Below, in pieces: positions 36,619 to 44,761 of a stretch of 64,000 nt of DNA; the stretch's first letter is position 1; every line of letters begins with the position of its first letter. Both the position numbers and the translations under genes were made by a program. The notes beneath the pieces are model-generated. The model was given only the letters and a program-made list of their open reading frames with translations, had not been told where the DNA came from and did no database searches. The DNA comes from an uncultured Collinsella sp. (GTDB lineage Bacteria; Actinomycetota; Coriobacteriia; Coriobacteriales; Coriobacteriaceae), in contig CABRHW010000003.1 in the NCBI GenBank assembly GCA_902470765.1, forward strand, positions 96,780 through 160,779, read 5' to 3'.

Positions 36619-37983
36619 ATGGCGATCACGCCTGCAGAAATCGCGGAAACCCGCGGCATGGTTGAGGAGCAGAACCTCGACATCAGAACTATTACCATGG
36701 GTGTTTCGCTCATGGGTTGCGGTGACGAGAACCTCGACCGCATGTGCACGAAGATCTACGACCACGTGACGCACACGGCTGAGCACTTGGTCGAGACCGC
36801 CGAGAACCTCGAGCGCGAGTACGGTATCCCCATCGTCAACAAGCGTGTTTCCGTCACCCCGGTGGCGCAGATCGCCGCCTGCTGCAAGGATGAGGACCTC
36901 ACCCCCATCGCGCATGCCCTCGACCGTGCAGCCGAGACCCTCGGCATCGACTACCTGGGCGGCTTCTCCGCGCTCGTCCAGAAGGGCATCGGCGACGCCG
37001 ACCGCCGCGTTATCCAGTCCATTCCGCGGGCGCTCGCCACCACGAGCCGCGTCTGCTCCAGCGTCAACGTCGCCAGCCTGCGCGCCGGCATCAACATGGA
37101 CGCCGTGCTCATGGCCGCGCAGACCATCATCGACGCTGCCAAGCTCACGGCCGACCAGGACTCCGTTGGCGCTTCCAAGTTCGTCTGCTTTGCCAATATG
37201 GTCGAGGACTCCCCGTTTATGGCGGGTGCCGTCCACGGCGGCGGCGAGGCCGACGCCGTCATCAACGTTGGTGTCTCGGGCCCTGGCGTTATGGCCGCAG
37301 CCCTGGAGACGCTCCCCGACTCCGCCTCGATGATGGAGGTCGCCGAGAAGATCAAGCAGACCGCCTTTAAGATTACCCGTGCCGGCGAGCTCATGAGCCG
37401 CGAGGCCGCCCATCGCCTGGGCGTCGAGAAGGGCATCGTCGACCTGTCGCTGGCCCCCACGCCTGCCATCGGCGACTCTGTTGCCCGCATCCTCGAGATC
37501 ATCGGCGTTGGCACCTGCGGTGGCCCGGGCACGACCTGCGCGCTCGCCATGCTCAACGATGCCGTCAAGAAGGGCGGCGTCATGGCCAGCTCCAGCGTGG
37601 GCGGTCTCTCGGGCGCCTTCATTCCCGTGTCCGAGGACGCCGGCATGATCGCCGCCGTCGAGGCCGGCGCGCTTTCGCTCGAGAAGCTCGAGGCCATGAC
37701 CTGTGTGTGCTCCGTCGGCCTTGACATGATCGCCATCCCCGGCGACACCCCGGTCGAGACTATCGCCGGCATCATCGCCGACGAGATGGCCATCGGCGTC
37801 ATCAACAACAAGACCACGGCCGTGCGCGTGATTCCCGCCATCGGCAAGGGCGTGGGCGACTGCGTCGAGTACGGCGGTCTGTTCGGCCGAGCACCCATCA
37901 TGCCGGTGAACCCCAACGCCGGCACCGTGCTTGCCCACCGCGGTGGACGCTTCCCGGCGCCGCTGAACTCGCTGAAGAACTAG
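36619..37983 (+). CDS. PFL-family (UPF0210/DUF711) protein
   Basis: A 454-aa protein. The ATG at 36619 follows ATAGGAG. It carries the conserved segments NLDIRTITMGVSLMGCGDE, VNVASLRAGINMDAVL and DLSLAPTPAIGDSVARILEI, with a late Gly-rich stretch (ASSSVGGLSGAFIPVSEDAGM) that place it in the UPF0210 group, related to glycyl-radical-like folds in name only; no radical Gly-loop is apparent. Function is unestablished. It follows the methionine operon with a 108-bp gap and may be on the same transcript. Confidence 0.85.
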   Translation: MAITPAEIAETRGMVEEQNLDIRTITMGVSLMGCGDENLDRMCTKIYDHVTHTAEHLVETAENLEREYGIPIVNKRVSVTPVAQIAACCKDEDLTPIAHALDRAAETLGIDYLGGFSALVQKGIGDADRRVIQSIPRALATTSRVCSSVNVASLRAGINMDAVLMAAQTIIDAAKLTADQDSVGASKFVCFANMVEDSPFMAGAVHGGGEADAVINVGVSGPGVMAAALETLPDSASMMEVAEKIKQTAFKITRAGELMSREAAHRLGVEKGIVDLSLAPTPAIGDSVARILEIIGVGTCGGPGTTCALAMLNDAVKKGGVMASSSVGGLSGAFIPVSEDAGMIAAVEAGALSLEKLEAMTCVCSVGLDMIAIPGDTPVETIAGIIADEMAIGVINNKTTAVRVIPAIGKGVGDCVEYGGLFGRAPIMPVNPNAGTVLAHRGGRFPAPLNSLKN

Positions 37984-38001
37984 CCTAGGGATTTGGGCGA
38001 G

Positions 38002-38141
38002 GAGCCCCGCTGCCCGACGGCAGGCATATAAGGTCGCCTGCTCGGACAGTCCTGGCTCTCACGGAGAGCACATTAAGTGCTCTCCGGCTCGTGCGGAACT
38101 CGCGATCGACCTTATATGCCTGCCGCCGGGCAGCGGGGCTC
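38002..38141. repeat. Nested-hairpin intergenic element (locus 1)
   Basis: Arms 38002-38036 and 38107-38141 (35 bp each) are inverse copies with one mismatch. The 70-bp loop contains TCGGACAGTCCTG (38042-38054), an inner hairpin GGAGAGCAC/GTGCTCTCC (38063-38085) and TCGTGCGGAACTC (38089-38101). The same loop motifs occur, inverted, at 58338-58397 with different stem sequences. It lies between the PFL gene and a methyltransferase gene. Confidence 0.7.
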
Positions 38142-38309
38142 CCGCACAACGGGACCTCGGTTGGGTTCTGTCCCTTTGGCAGTCGCTTCGCTTCTGCCCA
38201 TCCTGGCTGATGCCGGTGGTTTGGCGTTGGAACGGTTCTTTCTGATATATGCTGGTTGCGGCTCTTCTTTTTGGGAGGGGCCGATTTTTTGTTGTGAGGG
38301 GGATGGCCC

Positions 38310-39197
38310 GTGGCTGATGATTTGGTTCGTTCTGAGCTGCTTTCCGTGGATTGGAATGATGAATGGATGCGCCTGCAGGCTGCTCGGCATCGGGCTGATG
38401 ACTCTTTTGAGTGGGACAAAAGGGCTCGGCATTTTCGGCCGCTTGAGACTGCTCCATATGCACAGGATTTTATGAGGCTGCTGGCGCTCCAGCCTGGTGA
38501 GTCGGTGCTTGATATGGGGTGTGGGGCTGGGTCGATTGCTATTCCGCTTGCGCAGGCCGGGCATCCTGTGATTGCTGCTGACTTCTCGCCTGCTATGTTG
38601 GGCACGCTTGATGCTGGTATTGAGTACTATGGGCTCGAGGGTCGCATTACGCCGCTTGAGCTTGCTTGGGATGATGATTGGGACTTGGTTGGGCCGATCG
38701 CAAAAGCGGTTGATGTTGCCTTTGCCAGTCGTTCGGTCACGACGACCAACCTAAAAGGTGCGCTTGCCAAGCTCGACCGTACAGCTCGTCGGCGTTGTGC
38801 TGTCACGATGGTCGCTAACTCCAGCCCGCGCTATGACCTGCACTTGATGAATGCCATCGGTGCCTCGGTTACCTGCAGTAATGGCTTTGTGTATGCCTTT
38901 AATATCCTCATTCAGATGGGCGCCCTGCCACAGGTCACGTACTTTGAATCGCCTCGTCGCGATACCTTCGACAGCCTTGAGGCGGGCGTGGCTGACTTCT
39001 CCCGCATGCTCGAGCACGGTAACGAGGATAAGATCGACCGTCTGCGCGACTATATCGCCCAGCACATGATTGAGAATCCCCATGCTGGCGAGCCGGGATC
39101 AAAAGGCGTGCCGCAGGGTCGCTACATGCTCGACCATATCCGCAAGGTCCGCTGGGCGTTTATTGCCTGGGAGCCGGTCTCTGCGAACCGTCCGTAG
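38310..39197 (+). CDS. SAM-dependent methyltransferase with atypical codon use
   Basis: A 295-aa protein starting at a GTG (38310) with GAGGGGG upstream. Class I methyltransferase motif I is VLDMGCGAGSIAIPLAQAG near residues 66-84, followed by ADFSPAMLGTL (motif II). The substrate is not deducible. The first part of the gene uses many third-position T and G codons (for example GCT, GAT, TTT runs), unlike the C-rich usage of neighbours, and it follows the nested-hairpin element, so local acquisition is possible. Its C-terminus ends in WAFIAWEPV. Small-molecule or tRNA methylation would both fit. Confidence 0.75.
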   Translation: MADDLVRSELLSVDWNDEWMRLQAARHRADDSFEWDKRARHFRPLETAPYAQDFMRLLALQPGESVLDMGCGAGSIAIPLAQAGHPVIAADFSPAMLGTLDAGIEYYGLEGRITPLELAWDDDWDLVGPIAKAVDVAFASRSVTTTNLKGALAKLDRTARRRCAVTMVANSSPRYDLHLMNAIGASVTCSNGFVYAFNILIQMGALPQVTYFESPRRDTFDSLEAGVADFSRMLEHGNEDKIDRLRDYIAQHMIENPHAGEPGSKGVPQGRYMLDHIRKVRWAFIAWEPVSANRP

Positions 39198-39379
39198 ACC
39201 GCTTGCGTCCTCATCACGCGTCCGCCTGCAACCCGCGCCGGCGGCTCGCTCGGCATCCGCATTCTTTTTGAACTGGGCAAACGCGCTCCACACCACGCCG
39301 TTCCTGCGCTATCGTGGGACAGCTCACGTAGATTAAGGCCCCATCGCGGGGCGCCCCATAACATAGAAAGCGAGAACCC

Positions 39380-39679
39380 ATGGCACTGACAGGAGCCCAG
39401 GTCAAGCAGCTTCGCAGCATGGCCCATCACCTCAACCCCGCCATCATCATCGGCAAGTCCGACATCAACGAGGGCACCGTCGAGCAGACGGTCGCCTACC
39501 TGGAGAAGCACGAGCTCGTTAAGTGCTCCGTACTCGATGGTTCCAGCCTTTCCGCCCGCGAGGCCGCCGAAGAGCTCGCCGATCGCTGCCATGCCGAGGT
39601 CGTCCAGGTTATCGGCCGCAAGTTCTCGCTGTATCGCGAGTCCTCGCGCAAGGACATCGAGAAGATTAAGCTCGTCTAA
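39380..39679 (+). CDS. yhbY: YhbY-family RNA-binding protein (CRM domain)
   Basis: A 99-aa protein that is a single CRS1/YhbY domain: LTGAQVKQLRSMAHHLNPAI, the GKSDIN loop (canonical GxxG type: IIIGKSDINEG), ELVKCSVLDGS, and the C-terminal helix EVVQVIGRKFSLYRES. YhbY binds 50S ribosomal precursors and functions in ribosome assembly. A strong terminator follows immediately and the next gene is convergent. Confidence 0.93.
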   Translation: MALTGAQVKQLRSMAHHLNPAIIIGKSDINEGTVEQTVAYLEKHELVKCSVLDGSSLSAREAAEELADRCHAEVVQVIGRKFSLYRESSRKDIEKIKLV

Positions 39680-39718
39680 GAGCCAACGATCCGGCGAGCC
39701 AATATACATCAAGCTTGC

Positions 39719-39750
39719 GAGCGTCCGAGCAATTCGGACGCTCATTTTTT
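39719..39750 (+). terminator. Terminator after yhbY
   Basis: GAGCGTCCGA pairs with TCGGACGCTC over GCAAT, followed by ATTTTTT. Confidence 0.93.
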
Positions 39751-42748
39751 ATCGCTCGACGAGCACGCGGTTAAGCCTGCCCTCCACCAAGCGCTCGTAC
39801 AGACGCCGCGTCTCGGGCTCGGGCACGCCATTGACCTGCTCCCTCAGGTGATGCATATGCCCACTGTACAGCTCGACGATATCGCGTCGTCGCCCCGCCG
39901 CACCGTAGACGCGCATAGCGCAACGCACCATGTCCTCGCGCGCCGTCTCTTGCCGCAGCCCCGACTCCACCAGCCATACCGCCGACTGCAGGTCGTTTTC
40001 TTCTAGGGCGGCATTCGCGCCCCGAATCATGCAGTCGATATACTTAGATTCCATAATGCGCCTCATACGCAAAAAGTAGGTGGGATTACAGCCATTGGGA
40101 ACATACAACGGGCCGGCGTAAAGCTGCTCAATCTTAAGGCACAGCTCAATCAGATGGGGTCCGCGCGCACCCGTGCGATTTCCCAAAACTTCGCGGCTTA
40201 TCTGATCAAACAACCGCACGTCGGTCTTGACGTAATCGCCGTTAAGCCCAATGCACTCGTTTTGGATCAGCACACACGACTTGCCGTCCGGTGTCGGCCC
40301 CAAGGCCGAACGCAAGCGCGATATCGTCGAGTACAGGTTGTTGCGGGCGCTATTGAACTCGGCATGGGGCCACAGCTCCATGGCCAGCGTCTCGCGGTCG
40401 ACCAGTGCATCCATACCCAGCGCAAGCCGCTCGGCAAGCGTCGCCGCTTTCTTGCGGCGCCACATCTTATCCGTGATGGGAAACCCGTCGCGCTCGGCGC
40501 GAAACGCCCCAAACATGCGGATCTCGATATGGCCAATCACATCGACACCCTCGGCATCGCCGGCCTGGAACAGACGCTCGCCTTCGCCCTCAAAGTCATC
40601 ACGCAGCGAATATCGCGACAGCTCGCGCACCGGGAGCTTCTTTCGAATTCTAGCAGCCGGCTCACCCAGACAATGCATCGCAAGACGCGCAAACAGCCGA
40701 TACGACGGATCTAAAATCCCCGGGCGGTTCATGGACATCCAGGCTGCAAGGTCGCTATCGCGGCCCGCGGAGGCCAAATGCAACGCCACCATCCAAGCCT
40801 CGGCACCACCGACCTGCGTCCGACTCAAATCGAGCAGCTCTGCCTCTTCGCGCACCGATACCATCGATGTATTGCGTAAGTACGCCGCGCGCTCTAGCAA
40901 CAGTGCGTTGTCGCGTATGTATCCAATAGATTCCTCGGCAAGCCTGAGCACCTGCACCGCACGGAATTTGGCATTGACCGGACGCCCCTCAGCCAACGAC
41001 TGCCAGCCTTCCAGTATCAAGCCAAACAACTGGACTTGATTGTCACGCACACGCACGGCAAAACGGTCGAGCTCATTGAATGCCTGCTCGTCGGTCACCG
41101 GCATGCCGGCAAACAGGCGCCGCGCCGATAATACCATGCGCACCCAGATGGCGAGTGCTCGGATGTCACGCGCTTCGAGTGCCTCGAGCGTCAGGGCCAT
41201 CTCGTCATCACGCTCGTCAGTCCCTGCATACGACCCATCAAATAGCTCCGTCAACATGCGGTCCGCCCGCACAAACGTCCCCGCGATATCGAGCTCACAA
41301 TCGTAGACCTTATCCGTTTTGAGCCCTGCGAGGATCTCACCACCCTTCGCCCGCTCGGTCAGCCCATGTTTTATCTCGATATGTGCGGACAGCATGTCGA
41401 GTGCGGCACAAGACGCCTCACTTCCCAGCGCTGTATGGCTTGCCGGAAGCCCCAGACCACTATCTCCATAACAGGCGGCCGTAAACGCGTGCGCTACCTT
41501 CCACGACACGGGATCGAGCTCGCAAATCGCTTGCTCGCCCGCATGCTCGATAATTGAGGCCATATACCGCGCGAGTTTTGTATTGGAGACGCTCACCGCC
41601 GCTAGATAGATGCCGAGTGCCTCGCCAGGCGTCGGCTCCGATACCCGGCCATCTGCTTCGGTCTTTCCCAGTGCCGCGCGGCAGACATCCCCTCCATGCC
41701 CCGTCAGGGCCAGATCGACCCCATACTGCCCGGCAAGCTCCAACACCGCACTGCGGTCCAAAAACGCGTCGGCAAGGTCCATCGCGGTATCGCAGCGCCC
41801 CGCTTTAATCAATATACGCGCCGCCCGCACAACGAGTTCGGGGCGAATTTCGGCGACCAGCTTGCGCAATCGCAGACGTGCGTTATCCTCGGTACCCAAG
41901 CAGGTAAAGCTCCGGTCTGCCGGATCAACGCCAAATATGGGATAATCGCGGACAAGATAGGACTGGTCAATCGCCGAAAGCCTAACACCGCAAGCCTCGA
42001 GCTCCGAAATATTGCCCTCACCCATTAGGACCATCAAGCATGCCACACTAAACAGGGCGTTGTTCTCGAGCGATGCCAGATCAACAAGTGCCGCACCGTA
42101 GATATTAACGATCTCGTTTTCGAGCATCTGGGCAACGTCTCCCTGCCCGTAGAGTCCCGACTGCATAGCCGAGACGAGCTCGGGCACGCCCTGCGTAAGC
42201 TGGTAGAAGTCGAGCGATGTGCTGATCGAGAACGCCGATGCCCACGCCGAATACTCATAGGCATGCACCTTGAGCATCTGCGCGTTGACTTTAATCGAAT
42301 CGCCCAGTCCATGAATCAGCTGGCGATTCGAAGGACGGCAGCTCAAAAAGACCCCAACCCCCATAGCACGCAGGCTTCGGATCCGGTCGATCAGCTCCTC
42401 GGTCTCGCTCTGGCTGAGATTAGGCACGTTATCGATTGCAATCAGGGAGTGCGGCTTGTCCTTAAGCTCATCGGTAACGACCTCGAGCTGCATAAACACC
42501 TCGCGCCCAATAGCACGGTCTGCCTCGATGATCCGCACGGGACCTCGCGTCGGATCGCTTTTAACCTCTTGGGTATACTGCAGCAGCACCGAGGTTTTCC
42601 CAAAGCCATCAGGCGCGTAGAGGACTACGATGCCGGCCTTTCGGCCCTTGGCGATAAGTTCGTTCATCAAGCGATCGCGCCGCACCGTATAACTACTGCC
42701 CAGCGGCATAAGCTCGAGGTCGTCCGTATTGCCCAAATCGTTAACCAT
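39749..42748 (-). CDS. Large NTPase/BTAD transcriptional regulator (SARP-like)
   Basis: A 999-aa protein. The ATG follows GAGGAG. Residues 45-52 form a P-loop (APDGFGKT), Walker B-like SLIAIDNVPN is near 100-110, as in STAND/LuxR-family ATPases. The middle is a helical sensor-like region. Near residues 730-830 is a winged-helix domain (IEIRMFGAFRAERDG, WRRKKAATLAERLAL, ELWPHAEFNSARNNLYSTIS), followed by a bacterial transcriptional activator domain (about 850-980, FDQISREVLG...ELCLKIEQLYAGPLYVP). SARP-type proteins activate secondary-metabolite or virulence genes; here no target operon is apparent. Convergent to yhbY. Confidence 0.85.
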   Translation of the reverse strand: MVNDLGNTDDLELMPLGSSYTVRRDRLMNELIAKGRKAGIVVLYAPDGFGKTSVLLQYTQEVKSDPTRGPVRIIEADRAIGREVFMQLEVVTDELKDKPHSLIAIDNVPNLSQSETEELIDRIRSLRAMGVGVFLSCRPSNRQLIHGLGDSIKVNAQMLKVHAYEYSAWASAFSISTSLDFYQLTQGVPELVSAMQSGLYGQGDVAQMLENEIVNIYGAALVDLASLENNALFSVACLMVLMGEGNISELEACGVRLSAIDQSYLVRDYPIFGVDPADRSFTCLGTEDNARLRLRKLVAEIRPELVVRAARILIKAGRCDTAMDLADAFLDRSAVLELAGQYGVDLALTGHGGDVCRAALGKTEADGRVSEPTPGEALGIYLAAVSVSNTKLARYMASIIEHAGEQAICELDPVSWKVAHAFTAACYGDSGLGLPASHTALGSEASCAALDMLSAHIEIKHGLTERAKGGEILAGLKTDKVYDCELDIAGTFVRADRMLTELFDGSYAGTDERDDEMALTLEALEARDIRALAIWVRMVLSARRLFAGMPVTDEQAFNELDRFAVRVRDNQVQLFGLILEGWQSLAEGRPVNAKFRAVQVLRLAEESIGYIRDNALLLERAAYLRNTSMVSVREEAELLDLSRTQVGGAEAWMVALHLASAGRDSDLAAWMSMNRPGILDPSYRLFARLAMHCLGEPAARIRKKLPVRELSRYSLRDDFEGEGERLFQAGDAEGVDVIGHIEIRMFGAFRAERDGFPITDKMWRRKKAATLAERLALGMDALVDRETLAMELWPHAEFNSARNNLYSTISRLRSALGPTPDGKSCVLIQNECIGLNGDYVKTDVRLFDQISREVLGNRTGARGPHLIELCLKIEQLYAGPLYVPNGCNPTYFLRMRRIMESKYIDCMIRGANAALEENDLQSAVWLVESGLRQETAREDMVRCAMRVYGAAGRRRDIVELYSGHMHHLREQVNGVPEPETRRLYERLVEGRLNRVLVER

Positions 42749-43130
42749 GCCCGCTCCTCAACTCGACCACATGGACACCGTAACGCTAGACCATATGTAT
42801 CGCTAGATGAATAGAGCGATGCTACGGTTTAGGATGTTTGTTGGTACGCAAATGGCAAGTTTTTGTTCAGCGTGGTCCGATTGAAACTTATCCCCCAACC
42901 AATCAGTCTTTGCGCAGGTCAATGCGCTTGCCAGCTTGTCCCATCCTTTGGCAGTGTACCTCAAATGAGCGCTGTTCAATTGTGTTGCGCAACTCACCTA
43001 ACGCTAGCTACCGTCTGCGACCTTTTCATAGCATTTATGCATAGTATCTGTTATGGAATGAATCATGCTGCACCAGACGCACCCGTCAAGTTCGCTGCAA
43101 GATTTTCGTCAAGCACACGGCGCGCGCTCA
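42749..43130. other. Intergenic region without a supported gene
   Basis: About 380 bases, A/T richer than its surroundings. No frame has a convincing start with a ribosome binding site, and no T-run hairpin is seen before 43131. It may contain the promoter of the 999-aa regulator (start at 42748). Confidence 0.4.
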
Positions 43131-43160
43131 GCAAAAAGGCCCCCGCAAAGCGGAGGCCTT
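43131..43160 (-). terminator. nagB terminator
   Basis: On the minus strand AAGGCCTCCGC pairs with GCGGGGGCCTT around TTT, and five T residues follow. Confidence 0.85.
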
Positions 43161-43192
43161 CGGCAAAGCTATGTCGAGGTGATAGGCTTTCG

Positions 43193-43921
43193 CTACTTGC
43201 AGAGCGAAAGGGCGGCCTCGTCGGCAACGACAACGCAGTTGGTGTGCAGTTGCAGGATCGAGGCAGGGCACTCGGGGGTAACCGGACCATAGCACATGTC
43301 ATGCACGGCCTGTGCCTTGGCCTCGCCGTTGGCGACAACCAGGATCATGCGGGCATACATGATGGTCTGGGTACCCATGGTGTAGGCCTGACGGGGCACG
43401 TCGTCGATGCTGTCGAACAGGCGGCTGTTGGCCTGAATGGTGCTCTCGGTGAGGTCGACGCAGTGCGTACCCTTGGAGAAGTGGTCATCGGGCTCGTTGA
43501 AGCCAATGTGACCGTTGTTACCGATGCCGAGCAGCTGCAGATCGGGATAACCGGCAGCAGCGACGATCTTGTCGTACTCAGAGCAGGCAGCGGCAGCGTC
43601 GGGATTGGAGCCATCGGGCACATGCGTGTTGTTCAGGTCGATGTTGATGTGATCGAAGAAGTTCTCACGCATAAAGTAGTGGTAGCTCTGGGGATCGTCG
43701 TGCGAAAGACCACGATACTCGTCGAGGTTGTAGGTGCTGACCTCGGCAAAGTCGACGTCACCCTTCTCGTACCAAGCGGCGAGCTGCTTGTAGGCGCCAA
43801 TCGGGGTGGAGCCGGTGGCAAGACCCAGCACGCAATCGGGTTTGAGGATAACCTGGGCCGAGATGATATTGGCGGCCTTGCGGCTCATATCCTCGTAGTC
43901 TTTAGCTTTAATGATCTTCAT
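43193..43921 (-). CDS. nagB: Glucosamine-6-phosphate deaminase
   Basis: A 242-aa enzyme. The ATG at 43921 has GAAAGGA upstream. It starts MKIIKAKDYEDMSRKAANII and has the substrate loop GLATGSTPIGAYKQL, the catalytic YNLDEYRGL and the active-site LGIGNNGHIGFNEP with His. It converts glucosamine-6-phosphate to fructose-6-phosphate and ammonia, feeding amino sugars into glycolysis. It is near the PTS EIIA gene and glmM, the reverse branch of the same pool, though each has its own signals. Confidence 0.97.
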   Translation of the reverse strand: MKIIKAKDYEDMSRKAANIISAQVILKPDCVLGLATGSTPIGAYKQLAAWYEKGDVDFAEVSTYNLDEYRGLSHDDPQSYHYFMRENFFDHINIDLNNTHVPDGSNPDAAAACSEYDKIVAAAGYPDLQLLGIGNNGHIGFNEPDDHFSKGTHCVDLTESTIQANSRLFDSIDDVPRQAYTMGTQTIMYARMILVVANGEAKAQAVHDMCYGPVTPECPASILQLHTNCVVVADEAALSLCK

Positions 43922-44097
43922 TACGCGTCCTTTCTCGTACAAGAGAGGCAAGGCTCCCTTACAAGCACTTGCCCGCGGCCCGCGTCGGCCGCAACCAACG
44001 TGTGCGGCCACCAGGGCGAGGTCGCGTAATGTATGTGTCTCGTGTCTAGCCGCGTCGAGGCCCCTGCCCGTCCACGGTGACCCAAAGCTGTTTAGCT

Positions 44098-44152
44098 TCG
44101 GACAAATCCCATCTTGCCACGGAGGGCGCCCTCTTTCAAGGGCGCCCTCCGT
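44098..44152. repeat. Perfect 14-bp hairpin with partial similarity to the nested-hairpin family
   Basis: ACGGAGGGCGCCCT (44119-44132) pairs with AGGGCGCCCTCCGT (44139-44152). TCGGACA (44098-44104) stands upstream, as in the loops at 38042 and 58390 (inverse), but the intervening bases differ. No T-run follows, so it is not a typical crr terminator. Confidence 0.4.
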
Positions 44153-44192
44153 AAACGTGTTTGAATTGTAGGCTAAAGGCCGAGCGCGCTCA

Positions 44193-44690
44193 CTAGCGCT
44201 CGCGAGCGACGATGAGTTGGTCCATCTCCTCGACATGCTCGCCAATGGAGCCTTTGATACTCGAGAACTCAACAGAGTTGCATACCAAAATGGGAACCGT
44301 CACATCGTAGCCCTCTGCCGCGATGGCCTCGCGCTCAAATTCGATGAGCACATCGCCCTTATGGACGATATCGCCCACCTGCGCGTGCACGGCAAAGTGC
44401 TTACCCTCGAGCTGAACGGTATCGAGTCCAACGTGGATGAGCACGTCCAAACCATCGACCGTGTTAAGCGCAACGGCATGACCCGTGGGAAAAATAGCCT
44501 CGACCTTGGCATCCGCCGGCGCAATCACACGCGTGCCGGTGGGCTGAATCGCCACGCCCTGACCCAAAAGGCCGGTGGCAAACGTCTGATCGTTTACCTC
44601 GGAAAGCGGAATGACATCGCCCGAGATGGGAGCATCCAGCGTAAGGACTCGACCACGCATACCAAAAGACCTTAGGACTTTAGTGAACAT
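44193..44690 (-). CDS. crr: PTS glucose-type EIIA component
   Basis: A 165-aa cytoplasmic protein. The ATG at 44690 follows GAGGGGGAG. It is a single EIIA-Glc domain: LTLDAPISGDVIPL, VIAPADAKVEAIFPTGHAVAL (His71) and DVLIHVGLDTVQL, with the phospho-accepting His86. It passes phosphate from HPr to a glucose-family IIC/IIB permease and, in many bacteria, regulates sugar use. No permease gene is adjacent. The gene name follows the E. coli Crr usage; a stand-alone EIIA serving several permeases is likely. Confidence 0.93.
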   Translation of the reverse strand: MFTKVLRSFGMRGRVLTLDAPISGDVIPLSEVNDQTFATGLLGQGVAIQPTGTRVIAPADAKVEAIFPTGHAVALNTVDGLDVLIHVGLDTVQLEGKHFAVHAQVGDIVHKGDVLIEFEREAIAAEGYDVTVPILVCNSVEFSSIKGSIGEHVEEMDQLIVARER

Positions 44691-44761
44691 GCTCCCCCTC
44701 GGACATACCAATCAATCAAAATAACTTTAACAGTTTACCACTTGGCACCCGTTTTTGACCA

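Noticed and set aside
36073..37938. A 621-codon minus-strand frame across metH and the PFL gene
   Set aside because: It spans the end of metH, the intergenic hairpin and the PFL gene, all clearly coding on the plus strand.
38077..38475. Short frames in the nested-hairpin region
   Set aside because: They cross the inverted-repeat arms and have no family signal; the methyltransferase start at 38310 is better supported.
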